Of a stretch of 64,000 bases of DNA, positions 21,995-32,958 are shown piece by piece. The notes under the pieces are model-generated. The model saw only the letters and a program-made list of their open reading frames with translations, was not told where the DNA came from and ran no database searches. The number at the start of each line of letters is the position of its first letter. The first letter of the stretch is position 1. Position numbers and translations under genes: made by a program. Source of the DNA: Chrysemys picta bellii (lineage: Eukaryota > Chordata > Testudines > Emydidae); NCBI RefSeq assembly GCF_011386835.1, contig NC_088791.1, positions 52,967,498 to 53,031,497 on the forward strand, read 5' to 3'.

Positions 21995-22475
21995 CAGGGT
22001 ATGGCTTCACTGCAGAATTAATTTAGGATCTTACTTGGGTGTTGCCCCAACTCCCTCCTGTGCACACATAAAACTTTCTCACCCATATTTAGTGGTGCTT
22101 TCAACACAGGTGGGCTGGCCTATTTGAGATTGTACATTAAAACCTGGCTGCTGCTTTCATTCGGGCTGGAAGCCATTCACTTTGCAGTGAGGATTCAGGC
22201 TAAATTACTTGAATGCTAATAGTCCTCCAGTGCCTTCCCAGTATGCCAAAAAAGACAGACAAGTTCTCCCACAATTCACTAGGAATGAATCAGCGTGACT
22301 CATCTTGCTGCAGCACAAAGAATTATGGGCTATGCTCCCAGAAGTACTAGCAGCACACATTGGGAGTGCAGTACCAGTGAGGGCACAGTAACTGTAGGTC
22401 TTTGGCTAACCCAGGCTAGGCTAAACTAGCTGCTGATCACCCAGGCTAATGCTTCTGTGAAGACTTATCTTCACC
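21995..22475. mobile_element. Candidate MITE next to the Harbinger element
   Basis: The left end CAGGGTATGGCTTCACTGCAG and the reverse complement of the right end (AGATAAGTCTTCACAGAAG) are related inverted repeats. The inside has paired 'AACCCAGGCTAGGC' and 'CACCCAGGCTAATG' words. No target duplication found. Confidence 0.4.
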
Positions 22476-23559
22476 CTCATTACAATGTACATTCCACATC
22501 ACTGATAGTGATTATCATCATAGAGGTCACTATTGAAAAGTAGTTTGGTTGAGATTGCTTGCCCAGATTGCTTGTTGATGTTGTGGCTAAACTTGCTTAT
22601 AAAAGCGAATGTAACTTTCCTGCGATACAAGGTCAATCATTCATAAATGGCTCTGCATAATTGCATTGCTAACATTTAGAGAACTCTTAGATATGCTTTA
22701 AATCAGGCCATTGAGAACACAGAGTAAAACTCTCCCATAGCTATTGGTTTCTTTTAATCTAAGATTGATTATTCATCATATCCACCCTGACAGTAGCATT
22801 GTTCAGTGTGATTTTTTTTTTATAGCCAGTTAGTATGCACCCAGTTTTCTAATGTGAGGCTTTCATTGCAGGGTATACATATCCCACATTTGGATATTTG
22901 TTTCAGCCTGTAGAAGGGACATTTATACACTCTGCCCCAAAGCTGCTCTGAAGTCAACATTTGGGTACCTAAATAGTGACCTGACTTTTCTAAATGTTAA
23001 GCATTCATTAACTCCCACTGATGCAATGCTAGGCATTCAACACATTGGAAATTCTGATCACTAATTTAGTTGCCTAATTGTGAATTTGGGAGCCAACTTT
23101 AGACACTTGTATATTTTTTAAAATCCTGCCCTTAAACTGTAGTATAAATACCCAAATGTGGTATTTGGATGCCCTGTTTTAAGGAGGCCATGCTTTAAAA
23201 CTGGGCTTTGTTAGATAACCCAGTTGTCCTTGTATGTTACATCAGCTGATCCAAAACTCCCTCTTGTTCAGTCTGGTTGGTAAAATTGTTCAGTCTTATC
23301 TTGTCTATTAGTGATACATTAGACCCAAGATGGCTTTTTTGATAATTAAATTCTTCAGCTTTATCCTTTCCAGATGAGTCTTGGCAAGCTCTGCTAATAG
23401 CCATTTGAAGATTAAAGGGCTCAACTTCTTAAGTTATTGTTGATTTGTCCTTTTAATCACAAGTTTCTTAAGTCTTTCTACAAAGATTGCAATCTCATAA
23501 GCATCTGTGATATGGGAATAAGATTCAAACAACTGGACTTTTCCTTTTTCAAAGTTAGT
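22476..23559. other. No recognised feature
   Basis: AT-rich unique-looking sequence without frames or repeat boundaries that I can defend. Confidence 0.45.
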
Positions 23560-23934
23560 TGTTTATGAAACTTTTTGGTTCAGTAGCCAACCCAAATTAA
23601 AAAAATTCATTTTGTACTGACCCAAAAAGACTTACATTTTTTGACAAAAGAAAAAGAATAAAAATAATTTTGGATCAGATGAAAGAAATGGTTTTTTTAG
23701 TTTGACAGGTTTTTTTAAAACCTTTTTGCATTTTAATAACATTGAAGAAAAATTCCAAATGAAGAGTCTTTTCAAATTGAAAAGCTAAAGCAAAACATGT
23801 TTACTTTTGGAATTTTTGGAGAGGGTTGACAGAAAAATTGGGCAATTTGACATGAATTCACAAAGTGTTTCAGTTGACTCAAATGTTCATTTACTTGGAG
23901 AAAAGAAATTGCCTGAAAAAATGTTCCCAGCTCT
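23560..23934. repeat. AT-rich foldback repeat, CAGCTCT end (copy 2)
   Basis: Ends in 'AAAATGTTCCCAGCTCT', the inverted form of the AGAGCTG start at 11052 and 54924. The body alternates T-rich and A-rich blocks such as 'TTTTTTAAAACCTTTTTG' and 'AAGAAAAATTCCAAATG'. The left boundary is approximate. Confidence 0.4.
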
Positions 23935-25109
23935 GTTCAAGAAAGTCTCCTAGCCTAAGAGCAAATTCTGCCTCTCTGCATGAGCATGAGGACCCACCAT
24001 ATATGTGATGGAATTGGCATGGCTCTCCTGCTTCATGAGGATTTGGAAGAATTTGGCAAACCTATACAGGGAGACTACACTACCAGAACAACCAAGCACA
24101 GTTCTATGAGCACTTGTGACATACATGGACAGTAAGAGGGGAAGAAGGGCCGGGGGAAGAGGAGTATTCAAGGAAAAGCTGGTGTAGAAAGAGGTATAGC
24201 TGGAGAAACTCACAACTCATTGCCATTCTTAACACCAAGACAGCAAAACTGCTACAGAGTGGATCCACTGATACCACACAGTTTGCTGGTAAGGATTCTT
24301 GCCCTTTCCACACTTCCTGCTCTTGCAGCTCCTCATGCTACACAACCTAGTTACTTGGAAACAGAATATACTTGCATGTTAGAAGTTCCCCAAATAACCA
24401 GCAAAGAAGTTATTTCCATGAAAGCTCCCTTATTTTGCCATGCTAGCTGCTGAGAGTTACAGAATAAAGTGGCTTCCCTTTGCTAAACTGAAAAGTATTA
24501 CGAAATTTGGCGTAACAAAAAATCATGAAAACCTGTTAAAGCTTTGTAAAATTTTAAAAAAGATATTTAATTGTGAAAGACAAACTGGGCACAAGTACGT
24601 CCACCTTCACAGCATTTCATCTTGCAGTGTAACAGCAAACGAACAGAGTTTGCTCTTGTACAGTGCAGGTGCAAAGTACTGCATTTTACCATATGCTTAA
24701 ATGTGCAGTGATCCAGGACAAGGATTTCAGGGAAACCTGATTCTGTATTAATGAAAGCACTGCTGATCAGTTGCCAGATTACTCAGAAGTAACATCTAGG
24801 GCCCTAATTCTGCAAGTTACTCCATGCATGTATATCTATGTCCCAACATGAAGCCTATATGACTTCATCAGGACTCTGCAGGCACAGGTGCATGCCTGCA
24901 TGGGGTAACTTGCAAGATCAGAACATAGAGAGAGAGGCCTTGTTAGCTTTGTAATGAGACTAAAAAATAATTCTTAACCAACCTGGAAAGTGTGTGTGTG
25001 TTGGGGTGGGGGGAATAGCTTGCAGTTCTATCTCCATTTTACAGATGGAAGAGAAAGGTTAAGTGATTAGCCTTGGAGGAACTGGACTTTCACCAAATCT
25101 GGAAGCCTA
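23935..25109. other. No gene; hairpin repeat inside
   Basis: Frames of 60-87 codons at 23950-24700 have no domains. The only structured item is the hairpin at 24798-24924. At 25030-25070 there is a short antisense MIR-like piece ('CCATTTTACAGATGG'). Confidence 0.4.
24798..24924. repeat. Short hairpin repeat, CTAATTCTGCAAGTTAC...GTAACTTGCAAGATCAG
   Basis: The arms CTAATTCTGCAAGTTACTCC and GGGGTAACTTGCAAGATCAG are inverted copies, and inside them 'CATGCATG' faces 'GCATGCC'. Member of the dispersed hairpin family, with a different core. Confidence 0.6.
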
Positions 25110-25235
25110 CATTCTAGTTCTGTTTCAGACACTGATTTACTACTTAAGCTCTCCGTGTCATAGTTAACATCTGTAAAGTAGGGATAATACTGATTTAGCT
25201 GACTACTTCACGTGGGAACTGTAAGAATTAGTTAA
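25110..25235 (+). mobile_element. MIR-like SINE fragment
   Basis: 'TCTAGTTCTGTTTCAGACAC', 'CTTAAGCTCTCCGTGTCATA', 'CATCTGTAAAGTAGGGATAA' and 'CTACTTCACGTGGGAACTG' follow the order of the MIR core: a 'cannot-miss' CTGTAAAATGGGGATAATA block and the CTCACAGGGTTG block after it. Old and diverged. Confidence 0.6.
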
Positions 25236-25689
25236 GTATGCCCACATTTTCTCCAGTCCCAAAGTGCACTTGAGCCAGTGTGGGGGAATTAAGAGAGCCA
25301 GTTGCCTATAGGCTGCTCTAACTTACAGTAGCTAGTTATGGCCCACAAAGCACCATACCTCATTTGAGAGTTGGCAAAGGATAGGCATTCCCAACCCCCT
25401 TTGGCAGGATGCAGAGGATAAGAGGGCATGTGGTACAGTAGATGACTACACTGGGCTCACATCAGGTGAGAAGTGTCCCATGATGGGGAAGTGATTGGTT
25501 AAAAACAAGTCCCAGGCCTTGCCCCATCTGAATAGACCAGGCAACAGTTTTCGGATGAGGAGTTATTCACTGAAAAATACAGTTTACAACTATTTTCAAA
25601 TGCTACACAAATTTACTGAATAGTTTCAGACAAAAAAAATTCTTTGAGATAAATTCACAGGGAGATTTAGGTGCTACTGCTTCCTGTCT

Positions 25690-26010
25690 TCCTCATGGCT
25701 GGAATACTCACCTGGGATGTGGGAGTCCTGGGTTGAAGTCCCCATTCTGAGTGAGTGCACTGAGTGAGGCTATAGAATCATTGTTTCACGCTCTGTGGCC
25801 CAAAGACTATTTAAGCAGTATATACAAAATAGAGAAGAATCAATAGAAAAGATTTAGAAAGACCCACCCCAGAATACACTAAATCCCAGTAGTTGGATCA
25901 CTCACCTCCCACTAAATTCAAGTCCCTTTTTTGAATCATGCTTGGGGGGGGGGGGGGAAGAAGTGGGGACTTGCACCCAGGTGGGTGTTCTAACTGCAGG
26001 GCTATAGGGC
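25690..26010. repeat. tRNA-like foldback repeat (copy 1)
   Basis: A tRNA-like sense unit lies at 25697-25746 ('GGCTGGAATACTCACCTGGG', then 'GAGTCCTGGGTTGAAGTCCC' as B box). A second sense unit at 25893-25926 ends 'AAATTCAAGTCCC'. It is followed, past a 14-G run, by an antisense unit 'GGGACTTGCACCCAGGTGGG' (25966-25985). The middle has 'CTATAGAATCA'. The copy at 47900-48170 has the same sense-sense-antisense plan. Confidence 0.45.
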
Positions 26011-26101
26011 TTAAGGGAGGCAGCAATACCACTAGTTTTGTGAATGGGTTTCCGAATTTCCTTTGCTTTAATAAAAAAAGCAGGTAAAAATGCCTGAAAC
26101 G

Positions 26102-26266
26102 CAGGGCCGCCCGGGGGGGGGGGGGGGGGCAAGTGGGGCAATTTGCCCCAGGCCCGCAGGGGTCCCCATGAGAATATAATATTCTATAGTATTGCAACTT
26201 TTTTTTAAGAAAGGGGCCCCCGAAATTGTTTTGCCCCAGGCCCCCTGAATCCTCTGGGCGGCCCTG
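26102..26266. mobile_element. 165-bp hAT MITE (CAGGGCCGCCC ends)
   Basis: The ends CAGGGCCGCCC and GGGCGGCCCTG are perfect 11-bp inverted repeats. The flanks CTGAAACG (26094-26101) and CTGAAATG (26267-26274) are an 8-bp duplication with one change. The inside has paired 'TTTGCCCCAGGCCC' / 'TTTTGCCCCAGGCCCC' words and a 17-G run at 26113-26129. Confidence 0.85.
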
Positions 26267-26274
26267 CTGAAATG

Positions 26275-28309
26275 GAAACAATACTTTGCCAGCCCAGAAT
26301 GAATTTTTTTGTTCTGCTGAATATTAGTTGCATATTGATCCAAAACAATTAATTTATTTAACAGTTTCACCAGTGAATGGGGGGGGGGAACAGTTATGCA
26401 CACAGCTCTACACCTGAGCAACAAAAAGTGGCCAGAACAAGGGGAAACAATCGGCCACGTAGTGTCTATGCAGTGCTTCGGAAATATAAGGCAAGGCAAA
26501 TCTGTAATTAAGAGCCCTCTGCACATTCGAGATTCAGAGAACAGCATTTTAGAGGAAAAAGCAAATAGCCAACCCTGTATCCTGCCTCCATTGCATTCCA
26601 CAGAGTCTGTAGCAAGTGGTGTGAAATTCTCAAAATATATAAGCTGAAATGCAGTGGGAGAGTGTGTCAGGAAGAGTGAAGGTTTGGCAGAAACATTTTT
26701 AGCAGAGATAGAAAGTTGCTTTAAAAAGAGAAAACACAGAGTAGCAGTGAAGCTTTTTTTGATTCTTCTGCATGAGATGGTCTAAATACCCAGTTTTAAA
26801 TATGTAAATACCTAGTAGGGTTGAAAGTTTGTGCAAAGGTCCTGTTGACTTCAGTGGAGTCAAGATTTCACCCTAAGAATCTTCTTACTCCATGTGAACA
26901 TTCTAAGAGTCAGGGTTAGCCTCAACATCACTGCACAGAATTTTCTTCTCCTGTTGGGGGTAATATCCTGGCCTTCAGCTGGCTATTTTCTCTATCCCAG
27001 AGACTGCTGAAGCTCAATTATGCTGAATGTATATCATTTTTGAAAAGTTTTTGAAAAAAAAAAGTTAATATTGTACTCATACTCTACACATATGTAATCC
27101 TAATATGGATTCCCACAATCAGGAGTGCAGCTTTAATTGGTGTCTACCCAAAAAATTGGTTTAATCCAATTGGTTTAATGACTGGTAATGGCTTGTTTAA
27201 TGCAACAACATAAATTCTGCTCAATGAGGTAAATTTCAGCTAGTGTCAAGTAGTTAAATGAAGTAGGTTTGAAATTCTATTCTCTTTTCCTATACAAGCT
27301 GCCAAACAGAGTGTTAGGGGCTCCCCCAAAATAATCTCTCCATCTGTGATAATGGCTGTGTACCAGGTGCATGTGTTTATGAAGGGGAGTGCGGGACTGC
27401 AGAACCTATTAATTTGTTTTCCCTGTTTAACCAGAACACTCAGTCAAGAAAAGCAGAATAATTACTTTGCAAACAAACATTTAAATGTGTACGCTAAATC
27501 TGTTTATAGCTTCCTCGTAAAAATTTATACAAATTCATATATATAATGGTTTGTGTGTGTGTGTATGCCCATACACACACGCGCACACAATACTACAATG
27601 ACTGAAGTGATAGACATTGGATCAGGACCTCATTAAGACATCCTCCATGGGAACAGTATTGAAAGTGCCTATCTTCAGACTGCACCAAGAGCCAAACAAC
27701 TTGCTCTTCAATAAGTATTTATAAGATTCGCTGGATGTGTTACCAGCATCCAGACAGGATGAACTTTAGAGGCATGAGTCAAGAATTTTAAACAAAGGAT
27801 TCCCATGGGCCTACTCCAGACTATCACTGGGATGCTTCAGGGAATAGAAGTGACAGAGGCTTTCATCTTCAGTCCACCAGTTAAAGAATGGCTCGGCTTG
27901 ATAAAGATAACCCTACCAGATGCTTCACCATATGAAGTGAACAGTTGGTCTTGTTCAATAGCAACTGGAATAAGTGCCCATATCACAAAAAAATAATAAT
28001 ACCATACAAATAGTAGTATTTAACTCCCTTTCTAGGACCTTCAGCAGAGACCAAGAAGAAGGATTTGTTTGAGTTCCAAACTTTGATTAACTTTTATGTA
28101 AATAATCAGCTGAGATGTCCCCTGGGGATTTTAATTTGCTAGGAAAAAGTTGCCTCCCCTCAATCCATTGAGGTGAGGGATTTTAAAGCCACAGTATAAT
28201 TAGCTATTAGTATTAGAGTAGCAGTTGACCAACCCTAAAAATAAACTAAATTACCCAGGGGATAGCACACTTCTTAGCTTCTGTAGTCTGAGTGCATTGC
28301 ACCCATCAG
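26275..28309. other. No gene; one microsatellite hairpin
   Basis: No recognised protein or element. 26820-26880 shows the 'TTGACTTCAGTGGAGTCAAG' core of the dispersed hairpin family. The (TG)n/(CA)n palindrome at 27551 is listed separately. Confidence 0.4.
27551..27590. repeat. (GT)n-(AC)n palindromic microsatellite
   Basis: 'TTGTGTGTGTGTGTATG', then CC, then 'CATACACACACGCGCACACAA' can fold into one near-perfect hairpin. Both arms are alternating purine-pyrimidine. Confidence 0.7.
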
Positions 28310-29710
28310 GTGTAATGCTGTATGGAATCGTGAGACACTTTATATTATTATTAATATCAATATTATAAAATTTCAATTAATCTTGCCAGATATACCGTGT
28401 AAGGTGTCAGTGAAAATGCTATGATTTGCCAAGTACGGTAATCTTGTTTATATGTTTGTATGACTTTTGTATTGTGAGTTACAGATATATATGATATATT
28501 TGTATTTCAAAACTTGTACTGTATTTCTGGGTGACACACCCAGACAGAGTGGCATCAGCATTAAGCTTTCTTGATGGCCCATTAAGGGACATCAGCTGTA
28601 CAAGGAACCCACTGAAAAAAGCCAGGGGCTACACCTTATGAGTCAGCAAGACATGTAGGGGCATTCCTATGGATAGAACTCTAAGGCTTTTCCATGCCAT
28701 GTGCTGTGAAGCTTGTGTTTGGGACAAAGGAAGTACAAGCCACATGGCAAAGGATATAAAAAGGTAGCTGCATCATCTCCATTTTGTCTTCAATCTTGCT
28801 TCCTACCTCTGGAGCAACTTCTCTACACACTGAAACATTGAACAAAGGACTGAATGATCCATGCAAGGTGTGGATGTGTTCCAGAGGGACTTTCAAGCCA
28901 GCAAACTCACCAATACTGCTAAGAACCGGATATATGGACTTTGAAGTCTTATGTATGTATCTGATTGCTGTACCATTTAGCAACTCTTTCTTTTCTTTTG
29001 TAATAAACCATTAGTTTAAGATACTAAAGGACTGGCTGGCAGCATGGTATTTTGGGTAAGATCCAAACTAATATTGAGTTGGTAATGTGGCTGGCCTTTG
29101 GGGTCAGAAGAACATTATGTATGGTGAGCAGAGTTTTTAAATAACTTCTCACTGTACTGGACCTATGTGCTGATTGGGAACTAGAGAACTGGAATGCAAT
29201 AAGGGGGCTGTGTGATTTTTTTTTTTTAGCATCTTGATAACCAGAGTGGGGGATCAGGAACACAGCTTGTGACTGGTTGGTGCAGTGATAATCCGCTGGT
29301 GGCTGCAAGACAGTTTGTTTACTTTGACCGTCCACTGGCATGGCAGCCCGCAGCTCCCCGTGGCACAGTTCACCATTCCTGGCCAATGGGAGCTGCGGGT
29401 GTGGCACATCAGTTGGCAGCTCCCAGGGGGGTTTCTGTGATCCAACCCGTCACAGCGGGAAGCGGCGCGGGCTGCAGGGACGTACTGGCCACTGCTTCCT
29501 GCAGCTCCCATTGGCTGGGAATGGCAAACCGTGGCCACTGGGAGCTGCAAGTGGTCATGTCTGTGGCCAGTCAATGTAAACAAACTGTCTTGTGGCATGC
29601 GGCCTGCAGGTTGCCCACCACTGGCTTGGTGAGTCTAACTTGAGTGTTAACCACCAGTTTTTGGGAGAATCTGCTTTCCTTTTTGCAGCCTGCCCTCACC
29701 TTGGCATTTT
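28310..29710 (+). mobile_element. LTR-like retroelement fragment split by a hAT
   Basis: The + strand has a promoter-like TATAAAAAG (28755-28763), and 240 bases later an AATAAA poly(A) signal (29002-29007) followed by 'CTAAAGGACTGGCTGGCAGC'. This order (TATA, then AATAAA) is that of the U3-R-U5 of an LTR. The sequence continues beyond the hAT at 29283-29623 in register ('GGTTGGTG' to 'GTGAGTCTAACTTGAG'). I cannot fix TG...CA ends or a target duplication, and the family is unknown to me. Confidence 0.45.
29283..29623. mobile_element. 341-bp foldback hAT MITE (CAGTG...CACTG)
   Basis: The element starts CAGTGATAATCC and ends GGTTGCCCACCACTG. Long inverted arms pair 'CAAGACAGTTTGTTTACTTTGAC' (broken here by one change) with 'GTCAATGTAAACAAACTGTC'. 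The flanks GGTTGGTG (29275-29282) and GCTTGGTG (29624-29631) are an 8-bp duplication with one mismatch. The middle repeats 'CAATGGGAGCTGCGGG' in both orientations. Non-coding. Confidence 0.82.
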
Positions 29711-30290
29711 CAGTGAGGACTACCCCAAGCACCCTAGGTCACACCAGAGATTCCTTGAATTCCTCCATTTCCCTGACAAGTCCCTATGAGTCACCCTCCT
29801 ACCCCCTCTCTTTCAGAGACTCTCTGCAACCCCCCCATCTTGTACCTCATGCCACAGGTTCTGGGTACACCGCCATACTCCTGTGCCCCATTCACTCCAG
29901 CAGGGGCTCTGTTTGCATCACCATTTGCCCTTTCACCACGTCTGTGTGCCTTCTATTTGCCCCTTTCCCCACCCCATGCCAGGGTCTATATGCCTCCCAT
30001 TCCCTCCTCTGCATCTCAATTCCCTCCCCCAGGGGCCCATTTCCCCCTTCCTCTCTCCATTCCACATCCCTGCAACTATACCCATGCACCCAGTTTTCCC
30101 CTCTGGGTTCCTGTTTGCCTTAGCACCATAATTTCCAATCCTGTGCACGTCCCTGCTTCCTCCACCATCTTTCTCCCTTCCCCCAACTTCTTGCTTCCCC
30201 CAGCACTACTGCTCTAGCCCTCCAGTCCCTGCTGATTCTCCCTACCCTCACTCTTGCCCCACTCTGATTCCCACCATGTCCAAGCCTACA
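29711..30290. repeat. Pyrimidine-rich degenerate tandem-like tract
   Basis: The + strand is rich in C and T for nearly 600 bases. Words such as 'CCATGCCAGGGTCTATATGCC', split by changes, 'CCAGCAGGGGCTCTGTTTGC' and 'CCCCCAGGGGCCCATTTCCC' recur about every 80-100 bases. This looks like a decayed minisatellite. Long open frames here follow from lack of A and G. Confidence 0.4.
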
Positions 30291-31359
30291 GGCACTATCT
30301 TTACAGAGCAAGTTTAGCTACTGCCTAAGATATGTTTGCATATCAGCAGCAGAGATTCCTCTGTCTGCAGTCTCAGGTGGTCTATAGCTCTGACTCTTCT
30401 GTGAATCAGGCTTTTCTGGTGATTCAGTTTGCACCAAAAATCAATACAGGTGTTCTCATCGATGCCTAGAACATTCCCTGGAATTTTGGAATTGACCAAA
30501 TGCAGCATTCCAAAGATTATAAATAGATGCTACTGAGTGTCAGACATTGTCATTCTGCGTCAAGTAATTAACAAAGATTAGACCCAGTTCTTGCACTGAG
30601 TGGGTAATTACTTACACCTATATAAAGAGAATTCACCAGTGGTAGCATTTTACACAGGTGTGAATACTTAAGTTGCAAGACAGTAAAGAATCAGGCTAGA
30701 ACATCTTTTAGTGAAAGCTCAGAACTTGCTGCATACAATGAAACCTGTGTCAAGATCCAAAATGAGGACTGATTTTTTTTACCTTTCTCAATTTTCTCCT
30801 GTTTGTGATATTAAAACAGTATGTTGTTAAAATATTATGAGGTGCGAAAGTTACACTCTCCTACATGCAGAGTCACCCCAACAGCTGCATTTCCTGTGTT
30901 TGCTGACACCTGGCTAAACCAAACTGGTATCAGAGAGCTTCATTCACCTCTGCTTAGAATACTAATCAGGAATGTCTACCAAGCATGCTCAGCAATCTTT
31001 TTCAGTTGCTTATAACTTTATGGTTCAATTAAATTTCAGACTTGGTAGAGGCATGGGGCCTGATCAAATGCTCAGTTAAGTCAGCTGAAGTCTCTCTACT
31101 GACATTAATAGGGATCGGATCAGGCGCATATTTCTTACATTTAACTATTTACCAGCCAATTTTTTAAATTCAGTCATTCTTGAATCAAAAGTAATAAGAT
31201 TAACAAAAGTGAAAAAGTACTTTCTCTCAATTTAAACTGAAGTGTGGCTGAAAGATTTTGTATACGGGGGGAAAATAAAATAAAAATTAAATCACGTGGA
31301 AAACTACTGCCTAAAAGGTGAACACAAATGATAAGAGACTCTTTTTTCAGTCTTAACTA
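30291..31359. other. No gene; hairpin repeat inside
   Basis: Nothing recognised apart from the hairpin at 31055-31127. Confidence 0.4.
31055..31127. repeat. Short hairpin repeat, GGGGCCTGATC...GGATCAGGCGC
   Basis: The ends GGGGCCTGATC and CGGATCAGGCGC are inverted; the core holds 'TCAGCTGAAGTCTC' and 'CTGACATTAATAGGGATC'. Dispersed hairpin family. Confidence 0.5.
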
Positions 31360-31443
31360 TAATAATAGATTCATAGATATGAGGAGCGGGAAGGGACCGC
31401 AAGAGGTTATCTAGTTCTACCCCATGCTGAGACAGGACCAAAG
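31360..31443 (-). mobile_element. CR1-type 3' end fragment
   Basis: 'AGATTCATAGATATGAGG' followed by 'GGGAAGGGACC' and 'GTTATCTAGTTCTACCCCATG' is the antisense 3' terminus of a CR1-type LINE (or a SINE that shares its tail). Confidence 0.6.
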
Positions 31444-31841
31444 CAACTATTATAGTACTGTTATGCTGAGAGGTACTAGTGGCATGAAACACAAACCCCT
31501 TTCAGATTGTGTATGAACACACCCTTTAATTAACATAATTGTGAGGATAAATTATTCACAAAGTGCTCCCTCTCCTGCCCTATGATACAAAAGGATAGTG
31601 AACTCACCCAGGACTTTGGACTCAGTGGATGAAGGGGTGTGGCTGAGTATTGTAGGTTGGTAGGATGGCAGAACAGACAGAAACTGAGACCAGACAAGAA
31701 GAGGGAGAGGCAGAGGCAAAGGTAAAAGGCAAGAAAGCTAAGCAAAAACTGGTGAGTTCAGTGTGACTCTGGAAAAAGCTAGAGAGTGAGCTTTTGCATG
31801 TGTTGGGTAGAGAAGCTTCAGGTAGTAAGCTAAGAAACTGC

Positions 31842-32953
31842 TGTGACGGGATCCCCAGCCTGGGACTGTGGGATTGCTGTGTCCCTTTAACTCTCTCCAG
31901 CCTGGGCTGTCTCTCACAGTGCCTTGCTAGTGACCAGCAGCAAACCCCTTCAGGTGCTGTTATCACGCAGCACAAAAGCATGTGGAGCCCCACACCCAGC
32001 TATATTGCATGAATGCTCCTGGAGCCATTCATGAATCACACAGAGAAAGGCACCAGCCAAATCCTCCCAGCACCATACCTCAGGGCTATATCATCTTGCA
32101 CTGCTTAAAATGGGCAGTGCAGATTTATTAATTGGTTCACCACTTCAACAATGGAAAGTGGCTATACACCAGCCTTTGTCAAACCTGACCAGATTTGCCA
32201 CACACTTCATACAAACTCACTGGTAAAGATAAACCATTAAACGAATGTATTGACTATAAAAGATTTTAAGTGATAGGCAAAAAGTCAGAGTTAGTTACCA
32301 AAAGAAATAAAATATAATCACGCAGTCTTAACTCTCAACCCTATTAGACTGGACAACATCTAGATTAAGTAGTTTTTCTCATCCCACTGGATATTGCAGT
32401 CCTTAATATACAGGTTTGGCCCAGGTTTAAGGAACAATCTCCTCTGTTGGAGTTTTGTTTTCCTTTCAGTGTTTTAATTGCTTGCAGAGTAGGTGGGGGC
32501 AGAAGAAAAGGCCAAGCCTGGCCCCCATGTTCAGTTTTATACCCTCAGTACATGAGGTTGTAGAACAGAAGTCCAGGCATGTCTGGGGGACGTTGCTGAG
32601 TCTCCAGGCAAAGTTGAGCAATCCCCCTGGTGTGGCCTCATGCAGGTGAATCATTGCATTGTAGTTCCCTTGCTGGACAATGGCTGTTAGTGGGTTGTTT
32701 CCCACCCCACCCAGGCATTGGTTACTTTCCTTACTGTTGCATCTGGGGAACTAATATCTGGCTGATTCCCCAACTTACAGCATGTTTTAGTGACAACCAT
32801 ACAACGCAATTCTCATAACTTCACATGCATTAATGATATACATATATGGGCAGAGAATATATAAAGCATGCTTTGTAAGGTAATATCACAATTATATACA
32901 GATGAGGAATATGGGGGGTTACAGGGTGCTCCCTCAAGATACAGAATGTCACA
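31842..32953 (-). mobile_element. Solo LTR of an endogenous retrovirus, - strand
   Basis: The unit begins TGTGACGGG and ends GTCACA (TG...CA, with TGTGAC/GTCACA inverted ends). It is flanked by a perfect 5-bp duplication, ACTGC (31837-31841 and 32954-32958). On - there is TATAAAA at 32541-32535 and a poly(A) signal AATAAA at 32129-32124, in the right order for U3-R-U5. No internal retroviral sequence is present, so this is a 1112-bp solo LTR left by recombination between two LTRs. Confidence 0.85.
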
Positions 32954-32958
32954 ACTGC

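Noticed and set aside
29644..30217. Pro/Ser/Leu-rich frames up to 159 codons
   Set aside because: They sit in a pyrimidine-rich degenerate tandem tract with open frames in more than one register.
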